From: Curtobacterium poinsettiae
GTDB taxonomy: Bacteria; Actinomycetota; Actinomycetes; Actinomycetales; Microbacteriaceae
Length of the DNA: 64,000 nucleotides
Reading direction: 5' to 3'
Assembly (NCBI RefSeq): GCF_025677645.1
Contig: NZ_CP106879.1
Location: 1,860,001-1,924,000, forward strand
Made by a program: the position numbers and the translations under genes. Positions 8,309 through 20,724 of the stretch are shown here, in pieces (position 1 is the first letter of the stretch; every line of letters begins with the position of its first letter). The notes beneath the pieces were generated by a model, which made no database searches, had not been told where the DNA came from, and saw only the letters and a program-made list of their open reading frames with translations.

Positions 8309-9070
8309 ATGACCGCACGACTCGACGGCCGGACCGCACTCGTCACGGGAGCGGGGTCCGGCATCGGCCGCGCGATCGCCGACCGCTTCGTGGCCGAGGG
8401 GGCCACCGTCGTCTACGCCGACCGTGACGCCGACGCGGCCGCCGGTGCTGCTTCCGCAGCCGGCCCGACCGCGACCGGCCTGACGATGGACATCGCCGAC
8501 GAGGCGAGCGTGGCCGCAGGGTTCGCCGGACTGGCCGAGCGTGGCACGAGCCCCGACGTGGTGGTCGCGAACGCCGGTGTGCAGCTGTTCGGCCACGACA
8601 CGAAGGTCGCCGACCTGTCGCTCGAGACCTGGGACCGCACGGTCGCGGTCAACCTCACCGGCACGTTCCTGACGATCAAGCACGCCGTCCGGGCGATGCT
8701 CGCGAGCGGCGCCGGCGGGTCGGTCATCGCCACGGGGTCGCCGACCGGCCTGAACGGCGAGGGCGCCGACTTCGCGGCGTACTCCTCGACCAAGGGCGGC
8801 ATCCACGCACTCGTCCGGGCGACTGCGATGGCCTACGCGCGGGACGGCATCCGGGTCAACACGGTCGTACCGGGCTACACCGAGACCGGCCTCGTGTCGG
8901 CGATCTCCGGTGACCCCGAGGCCCGAGCCGCGATCGTGGCCCGCACGCCCCTCGGACGCCCGGGCACCCCCGACGACGTCACCGGGATCATGGTCTACCT
9001 GGCCAGCGCGGAGTCGTCCTACGCCACCGGAGCGGAGTTCCGCGTCGACGGCGGCATGACGAGCCTCTGA
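8309..9070 (+). CDS. SDR-family NAD(P)-dependent oxidoreductase; candidate sugar (apiose) dehydrogenase
   Basis: This classical short-chain dehydrogenase has 253 residues. It shows the cofactor motif TGAGSGIG (13-20), the VANAG strand (86-90), and the catalytic S144, Y158 and K162 (AYSSTK). The acidic residue after strand 2 (VVYADRD) suggests a preference for NAD. A GAGGACGGAG ribosome site lies just upstream of the ATG. It is divergent from the lactonase-like gene and shares its operator. The described D-apiose dehydrogenase (ApsD) belongs to the Gfo/Idh/MocA family, so an SDR here would be either a non-homologous replacement or an enzyme for a side substrate. Substrate is inference. Confidence 0.85.
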   Translation: MTARLDGRTALVTGAGSGIGRAIADRFVAEGATVVYADRDADAAAGAASAAGPTATGLTMDIADEASVAAGFAGLAERGTSPDVVVANAGVQLFGHDTKVADLSLETWDRTVAVNLTGTFLTIKHAVRAMLASGAGGSVIATGSPTGLNGEGADFAAYSSTKGGIHALVRATAMAYARDGIRVNTVVPGYTETGLVSAISGDPEARAAIVARTPLGRPGTPDDVTGIMVYLASAESSYATGAEFRVDGGMTSL

Positions 9071-9122
9071 CCCGTCTCGGAGGCCCGGTGCGCCCCGCCG
9101 GACCTCCCACGCCCGACCTTTG

Positions 9123-9152
9123 GCCGCGGAACGCAGCACGTGGTTCCGCGGC
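9123..9152. terminator. Hairpin after the SDR gene
   Basis: GCCGCGGAAC (9123-9132) and GTTCCGCGGC (9143-9152) form a perfect 10-base stem with a 10-base loop. It lies 53 bases after the SDR stop and 27 bases before the next small gene. Confidence 0.5.
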
Positions 9153-9178
9153 TCCCGGCACGCGTACCGTCCGTCGCG

Positions 9179-9373
9179 ATGACCGATTCGCCCACCACCA
9201 GTGCCCCGTCGAACTACGAGTCCGCCGACGGTGTGGCCCCCCTGCACGTCACCACCTACCGCCAGGTCCGCAAGGCCGCCCGCCGCGGACACGCACTGCC
9301 CGGCGACGCCGGAGAGCCCTCGCTCGCCGACCTCGTGAACGCCCGGAAGAACGGCACCGCCGAGTCCCGCTGA
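9179..9373 (+). CDS. Small hypothetical protein (64 aa)
   Basis: The ATG at 9179 opens a 64-residue, charged, soluble protein ending NARKNGTAESR. It has no signal peptide, membrane segment or motif that I recognise. Codon use has the strong third-position GC of its neighbours, which supports a real gene. A ribosome site is weak, so translation may be leaderless. Function unknown. Confidence 0.5.
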   Translation: MTDSPTTSAPSNYESADGVAPLHVTTYRQVRKAARRGHALPGDAGEPSLADLVNARKNGTAESR

Positions 9374-9449
9374 CGCAAGCTCACGATCTGGTCTCGACCA
9401 GGTCTCGATCGGGACACGACCACGCGGACGGCACGACGGCGCTGCCACG

Positions 9450-9971
9450 ATGTCGTCCATGGTCTCCTTCCGGTCCGCACTGCCCCTCCTTGTCGTGAGC
9501 GCGGTCCTCGTGTCCGGCTCGCTCGCCGGTTGCTCGGCCGACGCCGACGCAGACGCAGCGGCGCGGCCGACGTCGAGCCCGAAGCCGGCCTCGGAGGCCC
9601 GGCCCGCGGGCGGCGCGACCGACCCGATGGAGGAGGACCGGAGTGCTGCGGCGATCTGCGGCCAGATCAGTGCGCTGTCGACGATCTCGCTGAACGCGAC
9701 GGTCGGCCGCAGCCAGGGCGAGCTCTCCGAGGCGCAGTACCAGGCGCTGATCGCTGCGGAACGGTTCGGCTACGAGCACCTGTCGAGCAGCGACGACGAG
9801 CTCGACGACGCGATCGACTACGCGCACGAGTACCTCGACGCGCACCCCGCACCGCAGTCCGGGCCAGCGCTCGAGATGAATCCCGAATGGGAACTCGTCG
9901 GGCGGACCCTGAACACCGCGTGCCAGCGGGCCGGGTCGAACGTCGTGAGCACCGCCCAGTACGGCGGCTGA
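9450..9971 (+). CDS. Putative lipoprotein of unknown function
   Basis: The protein has 173 residues. A hydrophobic signal segment (LPLLVVSAVLVSGSLAGC) ends in the lipobox LAGC, followed by a Ser/Pro/Ala-rich linker and an acidic helical domain with ICGQISALSTISLNATVGRSQ. It should be lipid-anchored on the outer face of the membrane. The start may be ATG 9450 or ATG 9459. It converges on the MocR-like gene with only nine bases between stops. No known family was recognised. Confidence 0.65.
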   Translation: MSSMVSFRSALPLLVVSAVLVSGSLAGCSADADADAAARPTSSPKPASEARPAGGATDPMEEDRSAAAICGQISALSTISLNATVGRSQGELSEAQYQALIAAERFGYEHLSSSDDELDDAIDYAHEYLDAHPAPQSGPALEMNPEWELVGRTLNTACQRAGSNVVSTAQYGG

Positions 9972-9980
9972 CGGCCCTGG

Positions 9981-11444
9981 TCAGGTTGCCGTGACCGCCG
10001 TCACCAGTGCGTCGAGCGCGCGGTCGAGCTCCGGCAGCGTCACGGCGCCGTAGCCGAACACGATGCCCGGCGGCGTGCTGCCGGGTGCGAGCCCGTACTC
10101 CTCGAGCGTCGCGACGAGCACCCCGGCGTCCGCCAGCAGACGTGCGATCTGCGCCCCGGTGGCCGGACCCGACCACGTGACCACCGCGTGCAGCCCGCCG
10201 TTCAGGGCACGGGCCTCCAGGCCAGCGACGTCGCCGAGCCGAGCCGCGATCCGGGCCCGGCGGTGCGTGTAGTCGCGGCGCACGCGACCGAGGTGCCGCC
10301 GTAGCGCACCCGTCCGCAGCAGGTGCACGAGCGCGGCCTGCACCGGTTCGGCGACGACCGCGCCACGAGCCCGACGGGCGGCGAGCACCGCGTCCGTCAG
10401 CGGGGAGCCAGCCGCTGCGCCGGCAGCAGCGGGCAGCACGAGGGAGGCGCACCGCAGTCGGGGGTCGAGCGTCTTCGAGAAGCCGCCGACGTGCAGCACC
10501 GAGCCCTCGACATCGAGTGCGGCCAGCGCGGGTACGGGAGCGCCGCGGTGCCGGAACTCGGAGTCGTAGTCGTCCTCGACCACCACGGTGCCGGTGTCCG
10601 CGGCCCAGGCGAGCAGTCGCCGGCGCCGGGCGACGGGCATCACCGACCCGAGCGGGTACTGGTGCGTCGGGCTGACCAGGACGGCGTCGACCGGTCCGGC
10701 CGCCTCGAGTGCGTCGAGGTCGAGGCCGTCCTCGCCGACCGGGACGCCCACCAGCGACCCGCCCGCGCTCGTGACCGCCCGGTGTCCGGTGCGGTAGCCG
10801 GGGTCCTCGACGGCGACGACGGGGGCGCGACCCAGCAGCCCCCGCAGCGCCTCGGTGACGAGCGACAACGCCTCCGAGGTCCCCGCGGTCACGAGCACCC
10901 GGTCGACCGTCGCCGTGAACCCGCGGGCCAGGCCGAGCTGGGCGACGACCTGTGCCCGCAGGTCGGGGGAGCCGAGCGGGTCCGCGATCGCGTTCCGGAG
11001 CGGTGCCGAGGCCGCTGCGCGCCAGGCTGCCCGCCAGTCCCGTTGCCGGATGGCGGTGACGGCGGGGATCCCTGGACGGCAGTCGATCAGCGGAGCGGAC
11101 GGCGGAGCGGCCGCGACGCCGACCGCGCCGGAGCCGGAATCGGCGGTGTCCGTGCCGACGGCCGGCGGCGCACCCGTGGTTCGACCGTGCAGGTCCGCCG
11201 CGACCCGTGCGACGGCACCGTGCCGTGTCCGCAGGTACCCCTCGCCGTCGAGCTGCTCGTACGCCGCGACGACGGTGCCCCGGGCCACCCCGAGCTCCGC
11301 CGCCAGCGCCCGCGTCGACGGCAGCGGATCGCCCTCGCGCAGGGTGCCGTCGTGCACCATCCCGCGCACCCGTGCGGCCACACTCGACACCTTGCTCGAC
11401 TGGTCCACCGCGATCGCCCCGATCTGGTCCAAGCACCGGACCAC
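9981..11444 (-). CDS. MocR-type regulator: GntR winged helix fused to a class-I aminotransferase-like domain
   Basis: The protein is about 487 residues from the GTG at 11444. An N-terminal GntR helix-turn-helix (LREGDPLPSTRALAAELGVARGTVVAAYEQL, about 35-65) is joined to a PLP-fold domain. The PLP lysine lies in GGFSKTLDP (K324), and EDPGYR and PTHQYPLG are also present. MocR proteins such as PdxR and GabR use PLP or an amine as effector and typically regulate a divergent gene. Here that is the pyridoxamine-oxidase-like gene at 11466, only 21 bases away. TTG 11432 and GTG 11408 are alternative starts. The open frame extends upstream into the neighbour, but that part is an antisense shadow. Confidence 0.85.
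   Translation of the reverse strand: MVRCLDQIGAIAVDQSSKVSSVAARVRGMVHDGTLREGDPLPSTRALAAELGVARGTVVAAYEQLDGEGYLRTRHGAVARVAADLHGRTTGAPPAVGTDTADSGSGAVGVAAAPPSAPLIDCRPGIPAVTAIRQRDWRAAWRAAASAPLRNAIADPLGSPDLRAQVVAQLGLARGFTATVDRVLVTAGTSEALSLVTEALRGLLGRAPVVAVEDPGYRTGHRAVTSAGGSLVGVPVGEDGLDLDALEAAGPVDAVLVSPTHQYPLGSVMPVARRRRLLAWAADTGTVVVEDDYDSEFRHRGAPVPALAALDVEGSVLHVGGFSKTLDPRLRCASLVLPAAAGAAAGSPLTDAVLAARRARGAVVAEPVQAALVHLLRTGALRRHLGRVRRDYTHRRARIAARLGDVAGLEARALNGGLHAVVTWSGPATGAQIARLLADAGVLVATLEEYGLAPGSTPPGIVFGYGAVTLPELDRALDALVTAVTAT
11400..11443. promoter_or_regulatory. Repeated CTGGTCCA elements in the MocR/oxidase control region
   Basis: CTGGTCCA occurs at 11400-11407 and again at 11424-11431. The second copy also begins an inverted repeat TGGTCC-N7-GGACCA (11425-11443). 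MocR regulators generally bind direct repeats near the promoter of the divergent gene, so this is a candidate autoregulatory operator. It overlaps the first codons of the regulator if GTG 11444 is the start. It is a pattern seen by eye without statistics. Confidence 0.35.
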
Positions 11445-11465
11445 TGGTGACCCTAGCGTGACGAC

Positions 11466-12215
11466 ATGCCCACCTCGTGCTCCGAACCAGGACCGCCCAC
11501 CGACGGTCCCTCGCTCCGCGTCCGCCGCCTGCGCGATCGCCAGTCCGACGACCCCGCCGTCCTGCACGCGATCCTCGCCGAGGCGCACGTCGCCCACGTC
11601 GGCATCGTCCGCGGTGGCCACCCGGTCGTGCTGCCCTTCCTCTGCGCCGTCGGGGACCTCGGCGGCGGCCCCGTCCTGCTGCTGCACGGCTCGACCGGTG
11701 GTGGGCTGTTCCTCGACGCCGGCGCCGCGGGCGTCCCGGTCGCCGCCACCGTCACCCACCTGGACGGCCTGGTCTTCGCACGCTCGACCAACGACAGCTC
11801 GGCGAACTACCGCAGCGCGATGATCGCCGGGCGCGCGACCGTGGTGCCGACCGACCTCCGCGCCGAAGCGCTCTGGCAGGTGGCCGACCACCTCATGCCG
11901 GGCCGCCGAGCCGAGGTGCGCGAGATGACCGCGAAGGAGGTCCGCGCCACCCAGGTCCTCCAGCTGCCCCTCGACCACGCGAGCGTCAAGGTCCGAGCCC
12001 ACGGGGTGGGCGAGGACCCGGCCGACGGTGAGGACCACGCCGTCTGGGCGGGCGTGCTGCCACTCGCGGTCCGCGCCGGGGTCCCGATCCCGGGGGACAT
12101 CTCGGAGGACAGCCCGGTGGACGCGTCGGTCGTCGCCCTGTCGGCCCGCCTCGACCGCCTGGCGGCCGACCGGGAGGCCCGGATCGCCGCCGTCATGCGG
12201 GTCACGCCGGTCTGA
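11466..12215 (+). CDS. Pyridoxamine 5'-phosphate oxidase-like flavin-binding protein
   Basis: This 249-residue protein has the split-barrel FMN-binding fold, recognisable from HVAHVGIVRGGHPVVLPFLC near the N-terminus and LLLHGSTGGGLF and SANYRSAMIAGRA later. The family includes vitamin B6 oxidases, FMN or F420-dependent reductases and haem-binding proteins, so the exact reaction is open. It is divergent from a MocR-type PLP-sensing regulator, which is a common pairing and suggests a role in B6 or amine metabolism. The gene may be leaderless, since no strong ribosome site precedes the ATG. Confidence 0.75.
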   Translation: MPTSCSEPGPPTDGPSLRVRRLRDRQSDDPAVLHAILAEAHVAHVGIVRGGHPVVLPFLCAVGDLGGGPVLLLHGSTGGGLFLDAGAAGVPVAATVTHLDGLVFARSTNDSSANYRSAMIAGRATVVPTDLRAEALWQVADHLMPGRRAEVREMTAKEVRATQVLQLPLDHASVKVRAHGVGEDPADGEDHAVWAGVLPLAVRAGVPIPGDISEDSPVDASVVALSARLDRLAADREARIAAVMRVTPV

Positions 12216-12397
12216 ACCCGGGGCCACCGCCGCGGGCCGGCTCCAGAACGCCCGTGCGCACCGTCGGAGCCGCCTGCGAGCGGAGCTCGTTCCTGTGACC
12301 AGCCGCAGGAACACTCCGGCGCTGCCCAGCCGCGAGCGCCGCCGTGACCAATACGTTACTTTCCGGACCGCTGAGTGGTCCCGACCCGGAAGGACCC

Positions 12398-13351
12398 ATG
12401 GGACGCCACACCCTGCCTGCAGCAGCCGACGACCGTCAGCCCGTGCGATCGCACACGCACCCCGCGGTCGACCCCGCGTTGCTGACGCCCGATACGCAGC
12501 AGTCCCGTCCCCGTGGTCGCCGCTCGGCCCTCGGCCCTGCGGCCGCCCGCTCCACCTTCGTCGAGCACCCGAAGCCGGCCCGGACCGTGCGGATGCAGCC
12601 GCGGCCCGCCCCCGTCGCGTCGTCGGCCGGTAGCGCGGTGCTGAGCCGGACCGCCACCCTGCGGGCCGAGCGCGCCGTCGACCCGCGGCACGTCCGCCGT
12701 TCCGCGAACGCGAAGCGGGCCGCGATCCTGCTCGCCCCCGCGATCGCGGTGACCTCGAGCCTGACGCTCGCTCTGCCCGCGAACGCCGACACCCTGCCCA
12801 CCGACACCCGCTCGGGCACGACCACCGCGCAGGACGCCCAGACCTTCACGGTGGCGCACGACGTCCAGGTCCCCGTGGTCTCCACCGACGGCATGACCAC
12901 CACGACGACGATCGTGTCCTACCCGACGCTCGACCTCCGCTTCGGGGTGACGATTGCGCAGGCACAGTCCGCGTTGTCCGCCGCGCTCTCGGCCGGTGGC
13001 GACCGGGCCACGATCGTGCAGACCGCCCTGCAGTACATGGGGGACCCGTACGTCGAGGGCGGCGCGAGCCACGAGGGCATCGACTGCTCCGGGCTCACGA
13101 TGGTCGCCTACCAGGCGGTGGGGATCCAGCTCGTGCACTACGTGCCGACGCAGGACGCCGTCGCCACCACGATCCCCGAGTCCGAGGCACTGCCGGGGGA
13201 CCTCGTCGTGTACGACGACGAGGACCACGTCGGCCTGTACCTCGGCCAGGGCCTCGTGCTGCAGGCACCGCACCCGGGTGAGGTCGTCGACATCGTCCCG
13301 ATGTACTCGGCGGCGCACCACTTCGCGCGCGTCCTGCCCGCCGGGAGCTGA
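12398..13351 (+). CDS. NlpC/P60 peptidoglycan endopeptidase, exported
   Basis: This 317-residue protein starts at ATG 12398 behind a GGAAGGA ribosome site. It has an unusually long basic N-terminus of about 105 residues before the hydrophobic segment (108-130), which ends in an AxA-type cleavage site (PANAD). The C-terminal NlpC/P60 domain (about 200-317) holds the catalytic cysteine in GIDCSGL (C230), H277 in DHVGLYLG and H292 in APHPGE. Such enzymes cut D-Glu-diamino-acid bonds in peptidoglycan during growth and division. The extended N-terminal region is cytosolic before export and of unknown role. Confidence 0.85.
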   Translation: MGRHTLPAAADDRQPVRSHTHPAVDPALLTPDTQQSRPRGRRSALGPAAARSTFVEHPKPARTVRMQPRPAPVASSAGSAVLSRTATLRAERAVDPRHVRRSANAKRAAILLAPAIAVTSSLTLALPANADTLPTDTRSGTTTAQDAQTFTVAHDVQVPVVSTDGMTTTTTIVSYPTLDLRFGVTIAQAQSALSAALSAGGDRATIVQTALQYMGDPYVEGGASHEGIDCSGLTMVAYQAVGIQLVHYVPTQDAVATTIPESEALPGDLVVYDDEDHVGLYLGQGLVLQAPHPGEVVDIVPMYSAAHHFARVLPAGS

Positions 13352-13443
13352 CCGACCACCCGAGGCGCTGCCGTGGTGGGGACCAGCAGGACCACCCGGA
13401 CGGGGCGTCCCCACCGATCACGGGCCTCCCGTATCCTGGAGTG

Positions 13444-14676
13444 ATGGCTTCCGACACCCGCACCCCGTTCGAACAGCAGCAGTCTGCTCGTCCGCAGGTG
13501 CGCCCGCGCACCGAGGGCTGGAAGCAGGCCACCGACACCGACGGTCGCCCGCTCCTGCAGTTCGCGTCCCCGAAGCGTGGCAAGCCGCCCGTGCACCTGG
13601 CCGACCTGACAGCCGAGGAACGCGAGGCCCGCGTGAAGGAACTCGGCCTGCCCGGGTTCCGCGCCAAGCAGCTCGCGACCCACTACTTCCAGCACTACAC
13701 GTCCGACCCGGCCAAGATGACCGACCTCCCCGCCGCCCAGCGGGAACAGCTCGTCGCCGGGATGCTGCCGCCGCTCCTCACCGAGACCCGGCGGCTGGCG
13801 ACGGACAACGGCGACACGATCAAGTTCCTCTGGAAGCTGCACGACGGCGCCCTGGTCGAGTCGGTCCTCATGCGCTACCCGGGTCGCATCACCCTGTGCG
13901 TCTCGTCCCAGGCCGGGTGCGGCATGAACTGCCCGTTCTGCGCCACCGGCCAGGCGGGGCTGACGCGCAACATGTCCACCGCCGAGATCATCGAGCAGAT
14001 CGTCCGGGCCAACGCCGCGATCGCCGCCGGTGAGCTCGGGGGCGATCCCCGCAAGGGCGGACAGGACCGCGTCGACGCCGAGCGCGTGACGAACATCGTG
14101 TTCATGGGCATGGGGGAGCCGCTCGCGAACTACAAGCGGGTGATGGACGCCGTGCGGTTGATGGTCGCACCGCAGCCGATGGGCCTCGGGATGAGCGCGC
14201 GCGGGATCACCGTGTCGACCGTCGGCCTCGTGCCGGCGATCAAGAAGCTGGCGGACGAGAACATCCCGCTCACCTTCGCGCTGTCCCTGCACGCTCCCGA
14301 CGACGAGCTCCGCGACGAGCTCATCCCGGTGAACTCACGCTGGAAGGCCGACGAGGCGATCGACGCCGCCCACGAGTACTACGTGAAGACGGGCCGTCGT
14401 GTCTCGATCGAGTACGCGCTCATCAAGGACATGAACGACCACGCCTGGCGTGCGGACCTGCTCGCCGAGAAGCTCAACAAGCGCGGCAAGGGGTGGGTGC
14501 ACGTCAACCCGATCCCGCTCAACCCGACGCCGGGCTCCGTGTGGACCTCGTCCGAGGTGCACGTGCAGGACGAGTTCGTCCGCCGACTCAACGCCGCCGG
14601 CATCCCGACGACCCTGCGCGACACCCGCGGCAAGGAGATCGACGGGGCGTGCGGGCAGTTGGCAGCGGCTGAGTAG
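13444..14676 (+). CDS. rlmN: Dual-specificity rRNA/tRNA adenine-C2 methyltransferase RlmN
   Basis: This 410-residue radical-SAM enzyme methylates C2 of A2503 in 23S rRNA and A37 in some tRNAs. The iron-sulphur cluster motif CGMNCPFC gives C159, C163 and C166. The second mechanistic cysteine is in the C-terminal GACGQL (about C403). The sequence [12 protein letters not shown] is also typical. ATG 13444 is preferred over GTG 13441 directly before it. It is followed by a family-B hairpin at 14707-14742 and then by an rRNA operon, whose 23S product is its substrate. Confidence 0.95.
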   Translation: MASDTRTPFEQQQSARPQVRPRTEGWKQATDTDGRPLLQFASPKRGKPPVHLADLTAEEREARVKELGLPGFRAKQLATHYFQHYTSDPAKMTDLPAAQREQLVAGMLPPLLTETRRLATDNGDTIKFLWKLHDGALVESVLMRYPGRITLCVSSQAGCGMNCPFCATGQAGLTRNMSTAEIIEQIVRANAAIAAGELGGDPRKGGQDRVDAERVTNIVFMGMGEPLANYKRVMDAVRLMVAPQPMGLGMSARGITVSTVGLVPAIKKLADENIPLTFALSLHAPDDELRDELIPVNSRWKADEAIDAAHEYYVKTGRRVSIEYALIKDMNDHAWRADLLAEKLNKRGKGWVHVNPIPLNPTPGSVWTSSEVHVQDEFVRRLNAAGIPTTLRDTRGKEIDGACGQLAAAE

Positions 14677-14706
14677 GTCGGTCCGGTCCGGTTCGTTCGT
14701 TCGTTC

Positions 14707-14742
14707 GGGAGGCACGGTGCGGGTTCGCACCGTGCCTTCCGT
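14707..14742. terminator. Family-B hairpin terminator, copy 1
   Basis: GGAGGCACGGTGC (14708-14720) pairs with GCACCGTGCCTTCC (14727-14740) around a six-base loop, 30 bases after the rlmN stop. The same hairpin plan recurs at 36771-36808 and 47286-47323, so it is a dispersed intergenic element acting as a terminator. Confidence 0.65.
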
Positions 14743-14835
14743 CGTTCCCGGGGTCGCGCCCACCACGTCGATCCCAGGAAACCCGAGGGACACGTGCCGT
14801 TCACCCGGCGGCGACACGCCCGGGAGGGACGACGG

Positions 14836-14865
14836 TTGGCAGGGCCCCCGGGGCGTGTGTAAAGT
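14836..14865 (+). promoter_or_regulatory. Promoter of the rRNA operon
   Basis: TTGGCA (14836-14841) and TAAAGT (14860-14865) are separated by 18 bases and match the vegetative sigma consensus well. Transcription would begin near 14872, leaving a leader of about 370 bases before the 16S gene. The stretch 14743-14835 shows nothing else recognisable, and no second promoter was identified. Confidence 0.6.
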
Positions 14866-15070
14866 AATCACTCGTTGCCGCTGAGGCGGAGAACGGAACG
14901 GCCGAGACGGTCACAGGGTGCAAGCCCTGGATGCGCAGTCCGGACGGGGTCCCGCTCAGGCAACATCCCCCCGAAGAAGTCGAAGTGATTCGACGTGTCT
15001 GACGGTGGAACAAGACGAATGCCTCTCTGGCGGAACCTGTGATGGGTCGAGCGGGGAGTGCGACTGGTCC

Positions 15071-15090
15071 TTGAGAACTCAACAGCGTGC
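15071..15090 (+). promoter_or_regulatory. rrn leader boxA antitermination site
   Basis: TTGAGAACTCAACAGCGTGC matches the actinobacterial rrn boxA element recognised by NusB/S10 for antitermination. A related sequence, TTGAGAACTACACAGTGGAC, occurs in the 16S-23S spacer at about 17099-17118. Confidence 0.7.
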
Positions 15091-15102
15091 ACATTGTCAA
15101 TG
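15089..15102 (+). other. 5' arm of the 16S processing stem
   Basis: GCAC (15089-15092) and TGTCAATG (15095-15102) are complementary to CATTGACAGTGC at 16874-16885 after the 16S gene, with a two-base bulge. Such a stem enclosing the 16S RNA is the usual RNase III cleavage substrate in pre-rRNA. Confidence 0.5.
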
Positions 15103-15245
15103 CCAATTTATTGATTGACCTCGTGCCTGGTCGGTTTGTCCGGCTGGGTCATGAAGCAATTCCTTTTGGATTGAAGATTGTCAGTAGACAGTCAACAGTC
15201 AGAATCAACTCGGTCTGATGCCTTCGGGTGTTGGGTCTGTATTTT

Positions 15246-20326
<5,081 letters not shown>

Positions 20327-20478
20327 ACACTGATTTCCGTGCACGTGTTGCACGGGCTCGCGTCCACTTTGTGGTTCCCGACAGACGATCGGGAATCGAA
20401 ACTGAATACACCGCTCTGTCTTCCACACGGGAGACAGCAGTCGGGACAGCTTTGAGACCAAGATCCATGGTCGAGAGT

Positions 20479-20597
20479 GTTCCGGTGGTCATAGCGAGAG
20501 GGAAACGCCCGGTCACATTCCGAACCCGGAAGCTAAGCCTCTCAGCGCCGATGGTACTGCAAGGGGGACCTTGTGGGAGAGTAGGACGCCGCCGGAC
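20479..20597 (+). rRNA. rrf: 5S ribosomal RNA
   Basis: This is a 119-base gene. GTTCCGGTGG at its start pairs with CCGCCGGAC at its end to form helix I, and the loop CCGAACCCGGAAGCTAAGCC is canonical. It follows the 23S gene by about 150 bases, which hold no tRNA or other gene that I can see. Confidence 0.95.
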
Positions 20598-20616
20598 TTA
20601 ACGTGAAGAACCAGGG

Positions 20617-20648
20617 AACCCCTGACCAGTACTGGTCAGGGGTTTTCT
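20617..20648 (+). terminator. rRNA operon terminator
   Basis: A perfect palindrome, AACCCCTGACCAGT followed by its exact complement ACTGGTCAGGGGTT (20617-20644), is directly followed by TTCT. It lies 20 bases after the 5S gene and is one of the strongest intrinsic-type terminators in the window. Confidence 0.85.
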
Positions 20649-20724
20649 GCGTTCTACGGCCCGTTCGGGGTCCTTGTCGAAGGGCTCTGGTCAGGCCGTA
20701 GGATCAGCCGACGACGGAGGAACG

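Noticed and set aside
12216..12397. c-di-AMP (ydaO-type) riboswitch before the NlpC/P60 gene
   Set aside because: Actinobacterial cell-wall hydrolases often have one, but the conserved ydaO core is not present in these 180 bases. Only a short hairpin around GGACC/GGTCC is seen.
13375..13415. Hairpin GGTGGGGA...TCCCCACC after the NlpC/P60 gene as a terminator
   Set aside because: The stem is only 8 bases with a 25-base loop, too weak to list as a feature.
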